Shown here: in pieces, positions 1 to 6,206 of the stretch
Position numbering within the stretch: the first letter of the stretch is position 1
How the letters are laid out: every line of letters starts with the position of its first letter
Assembly (NCBI GenBank): GCA_949287785.1
Contig: CASEHR010000145.1
Coordinates: 1 to 10,244 of the forward strand
Origin: an uncultured Bacillota bacterium
GTDB taxonomy: Bacteria; Bacillota_I; Bacilli_A; Erysipelotrichales; Erysipelotrichaceae
Direction: 5' to 3'
Length of the DNA: 10,244 bases
Notes under the pieces: model-generated
What the model was told of the DNA's origin: nothing
The model's database searches: none
The model's input: the letters and a program-made list of their open reading frames with translations, nothing else
Translations under genes and position numbers: made by a program

Positions 1-414
1 TATTGTCTGCCTAAAGATACGAAACAGCTTTTGGCAAATTTTGACAGTGTTCCCAGTAATATCATCGAAGCGGTCGTCAAGGCCAATAAGACCCGTAAAG
101 AACACATAGCTGCCATGGTGATCAAGAGAAATCCGAAGACTGTCGGTGTCTTTCGTCTGGTCATGAAAGCCGACAGCGATAATTTCCGTTCCAGTGCAGT
201 CTTTGATGTGATGAAGACGATCGCTGAAGCTAAGATCGATATCGTCATCTATGAACCGACATTGAAAGAAGCTACCTATCTAGGCTTACCGATCGAAAAT
301 GATTTAAAAGCTTTCAAGGATAAGTGCGATGTCATCATCGCTAACCGTTACAGTGACATGCTGGATGATGTGAAAGAGAAGGTCTATACCAGAGATCTTT
401 ACCGGAGAGACTGA
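1..414 (+). CDS. ugd: UDP-glucose 6-dehydrogenase, C-terminal part (5' end outside window)
   Basis: UDP-glucose 6-dehydrogenase oxidises UDP-glucose to UDP-glucuronate with two NAD+, in the cytoplasm, to supply surface polysaccharide synthesis. Reading frame 1 is open from base 1 and begins YCLPKDTKQLL. This matches the family's active-site segment, so the catalytic Cys is the second visible codon (bases 4-6). The remaining ~135 residues are the C-terminal UDP-binding domain, with NPKTVGVFRLVMK and a typical IDIVIYEPTL stretch before a short basic end. The NAD-binding Rossmann domain must lie upstream. An in-frame TTG at 31 is not a real start because the family homology runs through it. The stop codon overlaps the next gene's ATG by one base (TGATG), which suggests translational coupling. 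Family assignment is firm; the polysaccharide it serves cannot be told from the window. Confidence 0.93.
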   Translation, partial: YCLPKDTKQLLANFDSVPSNIIEAVVKANKTRKEHIAAMVIKRNPKTVGVFRLVMKADSDNFRSSAVFDVMKTIAEAKIDIVIYEPTLKEATYLGLPIENDLKAFKDKCDVIIANRYSDMLDDVKEKVYTRDLYRRD

Positions 415-1328
415 TGAAAGACGTTCTGGCTTTTGGTGAAGCGCTGATCGATTTTCTGACGATCGGTAATGATGGATATCCGATATTGAAAGCCAATCCC
501 GGCGGAGCACCATGCAATTTTCTGGCTGTCCTGGCGCACTTCAAAAAGAAGGTCACCTTCTGCGGCAAAGTCGGTGATGACCGCTTCGGTGCTTTATTGC
601 TTGAGACATTGAAGGATCATGGTGTCGATGTCAGCGCAGCTGTTATCGACAAGGAATTCTTCACGACGATGGCTTTTGTCTTGCTTGATGAAAAAGGCGA
701 TCGGAGCTTTGCCTTTGCACGCAAACCGGGAGCTGATATGATGCTCAGAGAGGATGAGATCGACCATAAGGTGATCGATGATCATAAGATCATCTATTTT
801 GGTGGTGTTGCCTTGACGAAAAAGCCGACACGCGACGCCGTTATCGAAGCGATCAGCTATGCCAGATCGAAGAAGAAACTCATCGCCTTTGATGTCAATC
901 TGCGTTTAAATCTCTGGGATGATGAAAGGGAAGCTGAGACTATCTTAAAGGAAATGATCAGATCAGCGGATATCGTCAAGCTCAGCATCGAAGAAGCGGT
1001 ATTTCTCTATGGGGATATCGAAAAGGCAAAAAGGGAACTGCAGACTAAGAAGATATCCTTTATCACTTTAGGTGAAAAAGGAGCGATCACTTTATATAAA
1101 GGTCATGATCATCATTATGAGGGCCAAAAGGTCAAGGTGATCGATACGACCGGCGCCGGAGATATATTCTTTGGTACAGCGATCGCCGGTCTGATAGATC
1201 GTGATATAGACAGTCTATCATCCGATGATATCGATGACATAAGCAAAAAGGCAATAAAGATCTCCGCTGCCTCATGTATGTATGAGGGCGGCATCAAAAG
1301 TGTCGATCAACTGCCTTCTGATCTTTGA
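414..1328 (+). CDS. PfkB-family carbohydrate kinase, probable fructokinase
   Basis: This 304-residue protein is a complete ribokinase/PfkB-family sugar kinase, most likely an ATP-dependent fructokinase making fructose 6-phosphate in the cytoplasm. Visible signatures are the first PfkB motif (residues 30-59, GGAPCNF followed by KVGDDRFG), the FDVNLRLNLW segment typical of bacterial fructokinases (159-168), and the second PfkB motif DTTGAGD at 244-250, with D250 as catalytic base and the glycines as anion hole. Length is normal for the family. The ATG overlaps the ugd stop by one base, with a GGAG SD at 404-407 inside ugd, so the two are probably cotranslated. Fructose specificity is inferred from sequence style; another hexose such as 2-keto-3-deoxygluconate remains possible. 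The last 35 bases overlap the convergent gene on the other strand. Confidence 0.88.
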   Translation: MKDVLAFGEALIDFLTIGNDGYPILKANPGGAPCNFLAVLAHFKKKVTFCGKVGDDRFGALLLETLKDHGVDVSAAVIDKEFFTTMAFVLLDEKGDRSFAFARKPGADMMLREDEIDHKVIDDHKIIYFGGVALTKKPTRDAVIEAISYARSKKKLIAFDVNLRLNLWDDEREAETILKEMIRSADIVKLSIEEAVFLYGDIEKAKRELQTKKISFITLGEKGAITLYKGHDHHYEGQKVKVIDTTGAGDIFFGTAIAGLIDRDIDSLSSDDIDDISKKAIKISAASCMYEGGIKSVDQLPSDL

Positions 1329-1806
1329 ATACCTTCATGATATAAAATAAAGCCCAATTGACAAATAGCGCTACCGCGATCCCGATCGAGGTATCGATAA
1401 AACGGTCAACGGCGAAGGAAAGCGGTGTCTCATCGGCATGATTGATCGTGACGGAAAGAAAGACGACACAGGAAAGATAAGTGCTGTCTGGCTGTTTGAT
1501 CATGACTGAGAAATAGATGACCGGTATCAATAACATAGTCAGGATCAGATAGCGGACAAGTTCATGATCAAAGGGGATGATACTTTGTTCGATAAAGAGA
1601 AACAAAGCCCCGGCGATGCAGCCGATCACAGTTGCGATCAACCGGTTCTTGCCGGTCTTGATGGAATCTTTCATGTCTTTTTTAATGCATAAGATCGCAG
1701 CGATAGCGCCATAAAAAGGTACACCGTCACCTCTCATGTAGTCGATCACAAAACAGATGAAGACCGCGATACAGGTCTTGATCGTACGCATGCCTGGCCA
1801 TTTCAT
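1294..1806 (-). CDS. Short FUSC/aromatic acid exporter (ArAE)-type membrane protein
   Basis: This 170-residue integral membrane protein resembles the N-terminal transmembrane domain of the FUSC / ArAE_1 family, whose larger members are proposed to export aromatic acids. It has a basic N-terminus (MRTIKT), a PFYGAIAAILCIKKD segment and an SIKTGKNRLIATVIGCIAGA segment, both characteristic of the family. About six hydrophobic spans are visible near residues 7-24, 29-42, 55-72, 84-103, 109-122 and 137-157. Bacillus-type relatives usually carry a C-terminal cytoplasmic domain of similar size, and it is absent here. The start at 1806 is chosen because an extended -10 sits 6 nt upstream; there is no SD. 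M6 (ATG at 1791-1789) is an alternative start, also without a clear SD. Its 3' end overlaps the fructokinase end by 35 bases. Substrate is unknown. Confidence 0.78.
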   Translation of the reverse strand: MKWPGMRTIKTCIAVFICFVIDYMRGDGVPFYGAIAAILCIKKDMKDSIKTGKNRLIATVIGCIAGALFLFIEQSIIPFDHELVRYLILTMLLIPVIYFSVMIKQPDSTYLSCVVFLSVTINHADETPLSFAVDRFIDTSIGIAVALFVNWALFYIMKVFKDQKAVDRHF

Positions 1807-1808
1807 AA

Positions 1809-1827
1809 GTTAATGATAACACCTATA
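1809..1827. promoter_or_regulatory. Fur-box-like sequence between FUSC-type gene and feoA
   Basis: The 19 bases GTTAATGATAACACCTATA match the classical 19-bp Fur box consensus at 13 positions. The left two hexamers are good (GTTAAT and GATAAC, each 5/6 to GATAAT) and the third is poor. Iron repression of feo operons by Fur or DtxR-type regulators is well established, and this site lies just upstream of feoA. It also covers the -10 of the divergent FUSC-type gene. In AT-rich intergenic DNA a 13/19 match can occur by chance, so this is a candidate only. Confidence 0.35.
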
Positions 1828-1841
1828 CAAATGCGTATAAA
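1813..1841 (-). promoter_or_regulatory. Predicted leaderless promoter of the FUSC-type gene
   Basis: Reading the minus strand, TTTATA (1841-1836, 4/6 match to TTGACA) is followed after 17 bases by TATCAT (1818-1813, 5/6 match to TATAAT). The TATCAT is preceded by TGT, which makes an extended -10. Six bases (TAACTT) separate it from the ATG at 1806, so the predicted start of transcription is the A of the start codon. The same bases read on the plus strand as a weaker promoter-like pair, ATGATA and TATAAA, towards feoA. Confidence 0.55.
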
Positions 1842-1852
1842 GATACTAAAAT
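1824..1852 (+). promoter_or_regulatory. Candidate feoA promoter
   Basis: TATACA at 1824-1829 (4/6 to TTGACA) and TAAAAT at 1847-1852 (5/6 to TATAAT) are 17 bases apart and precede feoA. Transcription would start near 1859, giving a very short leader that begins at the SD. An alternative pair, ATGATA (1813-1818) and TATAAA (1836-1841), also 17 bases apart, would give a ~25-nt leader. Either would be overlapped by or adjacent to the Fur-box-like site. Confidence 0.35.
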
Positions 1853-1872
1853 TACACAAAAAGGGGAAATAT

Positions 1873-2097
1873 ATGCGCTTGTGTGAAGGAAGTATAGACA
1901 GACGGTATCTGGTCGAAAAGATCGATCTGCCCTTTGCCTTGGAAAGAAGATTAGAGGCTTTGGGAATGACGATCGACGGACCGATCGAGACAGTCGATAA
2001 AAAAGGCAAGGGGATCATGATCATCAAGATCCGTGGTACGAGGTTCGCTCTTGGCTACAACATCACTAAAAACATCATCGTGAGGGAGGATCTATGA
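1873..2097 (+). CDS. feoA: Ferrous iron transport protein FeoA
   Basis: FeoA is a small cytoplasmic SH3-like protein that works with the FeoB transporter in Fe(II) uptake. The 74-residue product has the usual FeoA size and pattern: an RRYLVEKIDLPFALERRLEALGM segment, then short beta-strand-like stretches ending GTRFALGYNITKNIIVRE, where the ALG..I..NI.V pattern is typical of the family. The start at 1873 is preferred over the in-frame ATG at 1813 because a GGGGA SD (1863-1867) sits 5 nt before it and the 20 extra residues do not look like FeoA. The stop overlaps the feoB start by four bases (ATGA), a standard coupled arrangement. Confidence 0.93.
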   Translation: MRLCEGSIDRRYLVEKIDLPFALERRLEALGMTIDGPIETVDKKGKGIMIIKIRGTRFALGYNITKNIIVREDL

Positions 2098-4127
2098 ATA
2101 ATCTGACGATCGGGTTTATCGGTAATCCCAACTGTGGCAAGACCACGCTTTTCAATGCCTATACCGGTGCTGACCTCAAGGTCGCCAATTGGCCGGGTGT
2201 TACGGTCGAAAAGGTCGAAGGATCCTTTGAATACAAAGGGCAGAAGATCCATCTAGTCGATCTGCCGGGGACTTATAGTCTTACTTCTTATACGATGGAA
2301 GAGATCATATCGCGTAATTTCATCCTTTCCGATGAAGTCGATGTGATCATCAATGTGATCGATGCCGGTGCTTTGGAGAGGAGTCTGTATCTGACTTTGC
2401 AGCTTCTGGAGCTCAATAAACCGGTCGTCATCGCTTTGAATATGATGGATATCATTGAAAAACGCGGCCTTGAGATCGATATGCACCGTTTGCCGGAGAT
2501 GTTGGGAATACCGGTGATCCCTGTATCAGCCCGTAAAAGAAGAGGGCTCGATTCCCTGATCCATGCGGCTATCCATCATAAAGATGCGCCGATCGATCCG
2601 CTGATCCACGAACACAAAGAGACTTCTAAACATCGTCATGACCATCACAAAGAATATACGATGGTCTATTCCGATGATATCGAAGATAAGATCGATATCA
2701 TCATCGAGGCTTTGGACAAACAGTATCATGATGTCAAAGACAAGCGTTGGGTGGCGATCAAGGAACTGGAAAGAGATAACGAGATCATTGAAAAATACCC
2801 TTTGGATCTGCCTTTTTTAAAGGATGATCACAGCTCGCTCATCATCAATGAAAAATATGACTTCATCGGCGAAGTCATCGATGAAGTGTTGGTACATCGT
2901 GAAAGGACTGATGTCTTTACGGAAAAAGTCGACAAGGTACTGACCAATAAATGGGCCGGTATCCCGATCTTTCTTCTGATCATGGCTGTTGTCTTCTTTC
3001 TGACTTTTACTGTCGGTGACTTTATCAAGGGCTATTTTGAGATGTTTATCGATCTGATCTCAAAAGCAGCCGATGATGCGCTTATCTATATCAGGGCCGG
3101 CGATACTTTGCGGTCGCTTGTCGTCGATGGGATCATTGCCGGGGTCGGCACGATCATCACTTTTATGCCGAATATCCTGATCCTGTTTCTGTGTCTGGCC
3201 TTGCTTGAAGACAGTGGCTATATGGCCCGGGTCGCTTATATCATGGAAGGGATCATGTCGAAAATGGGCCTCAGCGGTAAGGCCTTCATTCCGATGCTTC
3301 TGGGATTTGGCTGTACGGTACCGGCGATCATGGCTTCAAGATCGCTTGAAGACCGCCGTGACCGTCTGAAGGTGATGCTGGTGACGCCTTTTATGTCCTG
3401 TAACGCAAGACTTACGATCTACATCCTTTTTGCGGAGATGTTCTTTAGTGACAAGGCGATGATCATCGCTTATTCAATGTATCTGATCGGTATCATCGTG
3501 GCGATCATCACCTCTTTTATCATCCACATCTTCGATAAGGGTCATACCGTCAATTATCTGCTTATCGAACTGCCGGAATATAAACTGCCTGATGCGCATA
3601 CGGTTGCGATCTATGTTTTTGAAAAGGTCAAGGACTATTTAGAGAAAGCCGGAACGACGATCTTTTTAGCGACCATTATCATCTGGCTCATCCTGAATTT
3701 CGGACCGGGTGGTCTTGTGAGCGATATGAGTGAAAGTTTCGGGGCGTACATCGGCAGATTCCTGGTACCTGTCTTCACGCCGATCGGACTTGGTTTCTGG
3801 CAAGTCGTGGTGGCACTGATTGCCGGTATATCGGCCAAAGAGGTCGTCGTCAGCAGTATGGCGGTCTTATTCGGGGTCGTCAATGCTTCATCGCCTGCAG
3901 GAATGGCTCTATTCTCATCTTCGCTGATGAGTATCGGTTTTGAGAGTCTGAATGCTTTTTGTCTGATGGTCTTTTGTCTTTTGTATATCCCCTGTGCAGC
4001 TACGCTTGCGACGATCAAAAAGGAATCCGGTTCTTGGAGCTGGACCATTGTCTGTGCCGGTTTTCAGCTTTTTGTCGCCTGGATCGTCACTTTTATCGTC
4101 TATCAGCTCGGATTGTTTCTGATATAA
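2094..4127 (+). CDS. feoB: Ferrous iron transporter FeoB
   Basis: FeoB is the inner-membrane Fe(II) transporter with an N-terminal G domain. The 677-residue product has all GTPase motifs: G1 GNPNCGKT (10-17), the G2 region GVTVEKVEG (35-43), G3 DLPG (56-59), G4 NMMD (116-119) and G5 SAR (145-147). A helical GDI-like region follows to ~285, then the membrane domain begins at WAGIPIFLL. Family-typical membrane motifs include LEDSGYMARVAYIMEG, GFGCTVPAIMASR and PFMSCNARL (two Gate regions), GISAKEVVVSS, and IPCAATLATIKKE near the end. Between the G and GDI parts lies a His-rich stretch (172-185, six His), a possible metal-binding linker. A GAGGGAGGA SD (2082-2090) lies inside feoA and the genes overlap by four bases. 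Length is normal for a Gram-positive FeoB. Confidence 0.97.
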   Translation: MNNLTIGFIGNPNCGKTTLFNAYTGADLKVANWPGVTVEKVEGSFEYKGQKIHLVDLPGTYSLTSYTMEEIISRNFILSDEVDVIINVIDAGALERSLYLTLQLLELNKPVVIALNMMDIIEKRGLEIDMHRLPEMLGIPVIPVSARKRRGLDSLIHAAIHHKDAPIDPLIHEHKETSKHRHDHHKEYTMVYSDDIEDKIDIIIEALDKQYHDVKDKRWVAIKELERDNEIIEKYPLDLPFLKDDHSSLIINEKYDFIGEVIDEVLVHRERTDVFTEKVDKVLTNKWAGIPIFLLIMAVVFFLTFTVGDFIKGYFEMFIDLISKAADDALIYIRAGDTLRSLVVDGIIAGVGTIITFMPNILILFLCLALLEDSGYMARVAYIMEGIMSKMGLSGKAFIPMLLGFGCTVPAIMASRSLEDRRDRLKVMLVTPFMSCNARLTIYILFAEMFFSDKAMIIAYSMYLIGIIVAIITSFIIHIFDKGHTVNYLLIELPEYKLPDAHTVAIYVFEKVKDYLEKAGTTIFLATIIIWLILNFGPGGLVSDMSESFGAYIGRFLVPVFTPIGLGFWQVVVALIAGISAKEVVVSSMAVLFGVVNASSPAGMALFSSSLMSIGFESLNAFCLMVFCLLYIPCAATLATIKKESGSWSWTIVCAGFQLFVAWIVTFIVYQLGLFLI

Positions 4128-4128
4128 G

Positions 4129-4245
4129 ATGTATATCGTTATCATCGTTATTGTCATATGGGTCATCTTCGCTGTAAGAAGGATAAAAAAGCATGCCAGA
4201 TGCAAGCGATGCCCTTTAGCCGCCGCTTGCGATCATCGTCGCTAG
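4129..4245 (+). CDS. FeoB-associated Cys-rich membrane microprotein (38 aa)
   Basis: A 38-codon frame starts one base after the feoB stop. It encodes an N-terminal hydrophobic helix (residues 2-16, MYIVIIVIVIWVIFAV), a basic stop-transfer patch (RRIKKHARC) and a Cys cluster CKRCPLAAAC with C25, C28 and C34, then DHRR and TAG. This is the architecture of the FeoB-associated Cys-rich membrane protein family found directly after feoB in many Bacillota. It is slightly shorter than typical members. Its role is not established; it may assist FeoB by handling iron or by a redox or sensing function through the CxxC. There is no strong SD, so translation probably relies on termination-reinitiation from feoB. 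The call rests on position, topology and Cys spacing together. Confidence 0.8.
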   Translation: MYIVIIVIVIWVIFAVRRIKKHARCKRCPLAAACDHRR

Positions 4246-4298
4246 CCAAGACTGATCGATTCCTGACTAGTATTTAGGTAAATCGAGGCAGATTCTTG

Positions 4299-4304
4299 TA
4301 TAAT
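4299..4304 (+). promoter_or_regulatory. Perfect -10 (TATAAT) placing transcription start at the divIC ATG
   Basis: TATAAT is followed by AAAGAC and then ATG at 4311, so with normal -10 to +1 spacing transcription starts on the start codon. No convincing -35 is visible; TAGGTA 18 bases upstream is the best (3/6). No SD precedes the ATG: AAAG is too weak and too close. Confidence 0.6.
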
Positions 4305-4310
4305 AAAGAC

Positions 4311-4694
4311 ATGGCAGAAATAAAGAAGAAAAGAAGAGTCAAAAAGAGTCTGGTCAAGATCGTTTCGATCGTCGTCATAGGTGTTTCGATATATCTGCTT
4401 TATGGAGTCGGTGCTGAAGTTCTGGGGATGATCGATCTGAAGAACCAGGCCGATGCTGCGCAGGCTGAGCTTGAGAAGCTTCAGGATGAGAATGCTTCAC
4501 TCATCTCCAAACGCGATAAGCTTGAAGACCCTGATTATGTTTCGACATACGCCAGGGGCAATTATATGTTTTCAAAAGATGGTGAGCAGATCTTTTATCT
4601 GCCGGGAGCGAGCGATGCGACTGACAGCACTGCTCAAGCCGAACCAAGTGAAACACCGGAACCATCTGTGACTACGACAACAGACACGCAATAG
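4311..4694 (+). CDS. divIC: Septum formation initiator, DivIC/FtsB family
   Basis: DivIC is a bitopic division protein that forms a complex with FtsL and DivIB at the septum. The 127-residue product has a short basic cytoplasmic tail (MAEIKKKRRVKK), one membrane helix (about 15-32), and an extracytoplasmic heptad coiled coil (about 43-71). Then comes the family's conserved segment LEDPDYVSTYARGNYMFSKD, with EQIFYLP to residue 98. The last ~28 residues are a Ser/Thr/Pro/Glu-rich low-complexity tail, probably extracytoplasmic and disordered. The ATG at 4311 is chosen because the basic tail begins there; an in-frame TTG at 4296 falls just upstream of the -10 TATAAT. It appears to be the first gene of its own unit and ends within a terminator hairpin. 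Confidence 0.88.
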   Translation: MAEIKKKRRVKKSLVKIVSIVVIGVSIYLLYGVGAEVLGMIDLKNQADAAQAELEKLQDENASLISKRDKLEDPDYVSTYARGNYMFSKDGEQIFYLPGASDATDSTAQAEPSETPEPSVTTTTDTQ

Positions 4695-4719
4695 CCCACA
4701 GATGCGGGCTATTTTTATT
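4690..4719 (+). terminator. Intrinsic terminator after divIC
   Basis: AATAGCCC (4690-4697) pairs perfectly with GGGCTATT (4706-4713) around an 8-base loop, and a T-rich run TTTTTATT continues from 4712. The divIC stop codon TAG (4692-4694) is inside the left arm. The T run ends one base before the malQ SD, so the hairpin sits in the malQ leader and could act as an attenuator for read-through. Confidence 0.8.
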
Positions 4720-4729
4720 AGGGGGGCAT

Positions 4730-6196
4730 ATGCGAAGAAGCGGGATCCTATTACATATATCATCACTGCCGTCACCATACGGGATCGGGACTTTTGGTAA
4801 ACAAGCTTACCGGTTTGTCGATTTTTTAAAGGAAGCTAGGCAGCATTATTGGCAGATACTGCCGATCGGGCCAACAGGTTATGGTGATTCGCCATACCAG
4901 TCTTACAGCAGCTATGCAGGCAATCCGTATTTTATCGACCTTGATCTTTTAAAAGACAGAGGTCTTTTGAAAAAAAGAGAATATCAGGATATAAACTGGT
5001 CGAAAAACGATGAAGAAGTCGATTACGGAATCATCTATCAGGAAAGATCAAAGGTTCTGAAGAAGGCTTATGCCCGTTTCGATACCGATGATCATGATTA
5101 TCTGACCTTTATCGATAATAATGCCTACTGGTTGGATGACTACAGTCTTTTTATGGCGATCAAAGAGACCTATGGGATGCGGCAATGGCTGGAATGGCCC
5201 AAGGTCTTAAGAGACCATGATGATAAAGCACTGATCCGTTTTTATAATGATCACAGACAAGCGGTCGAATATCATAAGGTCATCCAATACCTGTTCTACC
5301 GGCAATGGAGCGATCTGAAGGCTTATGCCAATGAAGCGGGGATAGCGATCATCGGTGACTTACCGATCTATTGTGCTTTAGACAGTGCTGATGTCTGGAA
5401 AGACAGCGATCTGTTTTTACTTGGGGAAGATAAACGACCGGCATATATCGCCGGCGTACCGGGTGATGCGTTTAATCCGGGCGGTCAGTTGTGGGGCAAT
5501 CCTTTATACGACTGGCAAAAAATGCAAAGAGACGGTTATAGGTGGTGGTGTGAGCGTATTGTCTATCAGAACCATCTTTTCGATGTTGTCCGTCTCGATC
5601 ACTTCCGTGGTTTTGTCCAGTATTTTAAGATCAGAGCAGATGAAAATACCGCCCGCAATGGCTTTTGGGAAGATGGTCCGGGTTATGATCTTTTTAAAAA
5701 GCTCAGGGAACGTTACGGTGATCTAAATATCATCGCCGAGGATCTTGGCGTCATCACCGATGATGTGCGTGCACTGCTTGAACAATGCGGCTATATGGGG
5801 ATGAAAGTCCTGGAATTCGCTTTTGATCATAACGGTAAAGATTCTGACTATCTGCCGCATAATATCATCAAGGACTGTGTCGCCTATATCGGTACACACG
5901 ATAACGAAACGATAAACGGCTGGCTGAAGAACATTGACAAAGAAGATAGAAAATACCTGTTTGATTATCTGAATATCGATAAAAAGAGTGCCCGGATCGG
6001 GATCCTCAAGAGTTTGTGGGCTAGTGTCAGTGATACGGTCATCGTCCAGGCTCAGGATATCCTGAATGTCGATAAGCGGATGAATACGCCATCGACATCC
6101 GGTGGAAATTGGCAATGGCGGGCTAAAAGAGGTTCTTTCAATAGGTCTCTGGCCCGGTCACTTGCCTATATGATGGACATCTATGCCAGATATTAA
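4730..6196 (+). CDS. malQ: 4-alpha-glucanotransferase (amylomaltase, GH77)
   Basis: MalQ transfers alpha-1,4-glucan segments between malto-oligosaccharides, releasing glucose, in cytoplasmic maltodextrin or glycogen turnover. The 488-residue product has normal GH77 length. It begins with the canonical RSGILLHISSLPSPYGIGTFG and has LPIGPTGYGDSPYQSYSSYAGNPYFID. The catalytic residues are visible: nucleophile D290 in VRLDHFRGF, acid/base E337 in IIAEDLGVI, and stabilising D391 in GTHDNET. The C-terminus has the typical NTPSTSGGNWQWR segment. The start is set by an AGGGGGG SD (4720-4726) 3 nt upstream. The gene follows the divIC terminator closely and I see no promoter of its own, so expression may depend partly on read-through. 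The SIS-domain gene follows after 10 bases and is probably cotranscribed. Confidence 0.96.
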   Translation: MRRSGILLHISSLPSPYGIGTFGKQAYRFVDFLKEARQHYWQILPIGPTGYGDSPYQSYSSYAGNPYFIDLDLLKDRGLLKKREYQDINWSKNDEEVDYGIIYQERSKVLKKAYARFDTDDHDYLTFIDNNAYWLDDYSLFMAIKETYGMRQWLEWPKVLRDHDDKALIRFYNDHRQAVEYHKVIQYLFYRQWSDLKAYANEAGIAIIGDLPIYCALDSADVWKDSDLFLLGEDKRPAYIAGVPGDAFNPGGQLWGNPLYDWQKMQRDGYRWWCERIVYQNHLFDVVRLDHFRGFVQYFKIRADENTARNGFWEDGPGYDLFKKLRERYGDLNIIAEDLGVITDDVRALLEQCGYMGMKVLEFAFDHNGKDSDYLPHNIIKDCVAYIGTHDNETINGWLKNIDKEDRKYLFDYLNIDKKSARIGILKSLWASVSDTVIVQAQDILNVDKRMNTPSTSGGNWQWRAKRGSFNRSLARSLAYMMDIYARY

Positions 6197-6201
6197 GGAG
6201 G
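6195..6201 (+). promoter_or_regulatory. SD sequence deciding the start of the SIS-domain gene
   Basis: AAGGAGG begins within the malQ stop codon TAA (6194-6196) and sits 5 nt before ATG 6207. This fixes the SIS gene start at 6207 rather than the in-frame ATG at 6183, which lies inside malQ and has no SD. The overlap of stop and SD suggests coupled translation of the pair. Confidence 0.9.
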
Positions 6202-6206
6202 AAAAC

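Noticed and set aside
777..794. Perfect 7-bp inverted repeat GATGATC-ATAA-GATCATC
   Set aside because: It lies inside the fructokinase frame encoding DDHKII and follows from the GAT/ATC codon preference; there is no T-run or regulatory context.
1813..1872. Longer feoA starting at ATG 1813
   Set aside because: The extra 20 codons lie in the promoter region and have no SD, while ATG 1873 has a GGGGA SD at proper distance and gives a normal FeoA N-terminus.
2607..2729. Minus- and plus-strand open frames inside feoB and other long genes
   Set aside because: They are shadows of strong coding frames with clear family motifs on the opposite strand or in another frame.
4246..4298. Possible terminator at the end of the feo operon
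   Set aside because: Only 4-bp stems such as GCGA/TCGC (4228-4242) are present and no T-run follows, so I could not support a terminator.
4296..4310. In-frame TTG start for divIC at 4296
   Set aside because: It falls just ahead of the perfect -10 TATAAT and has no SD; the basic cytoplasmic tail of DivIC begins at ATG 4311.
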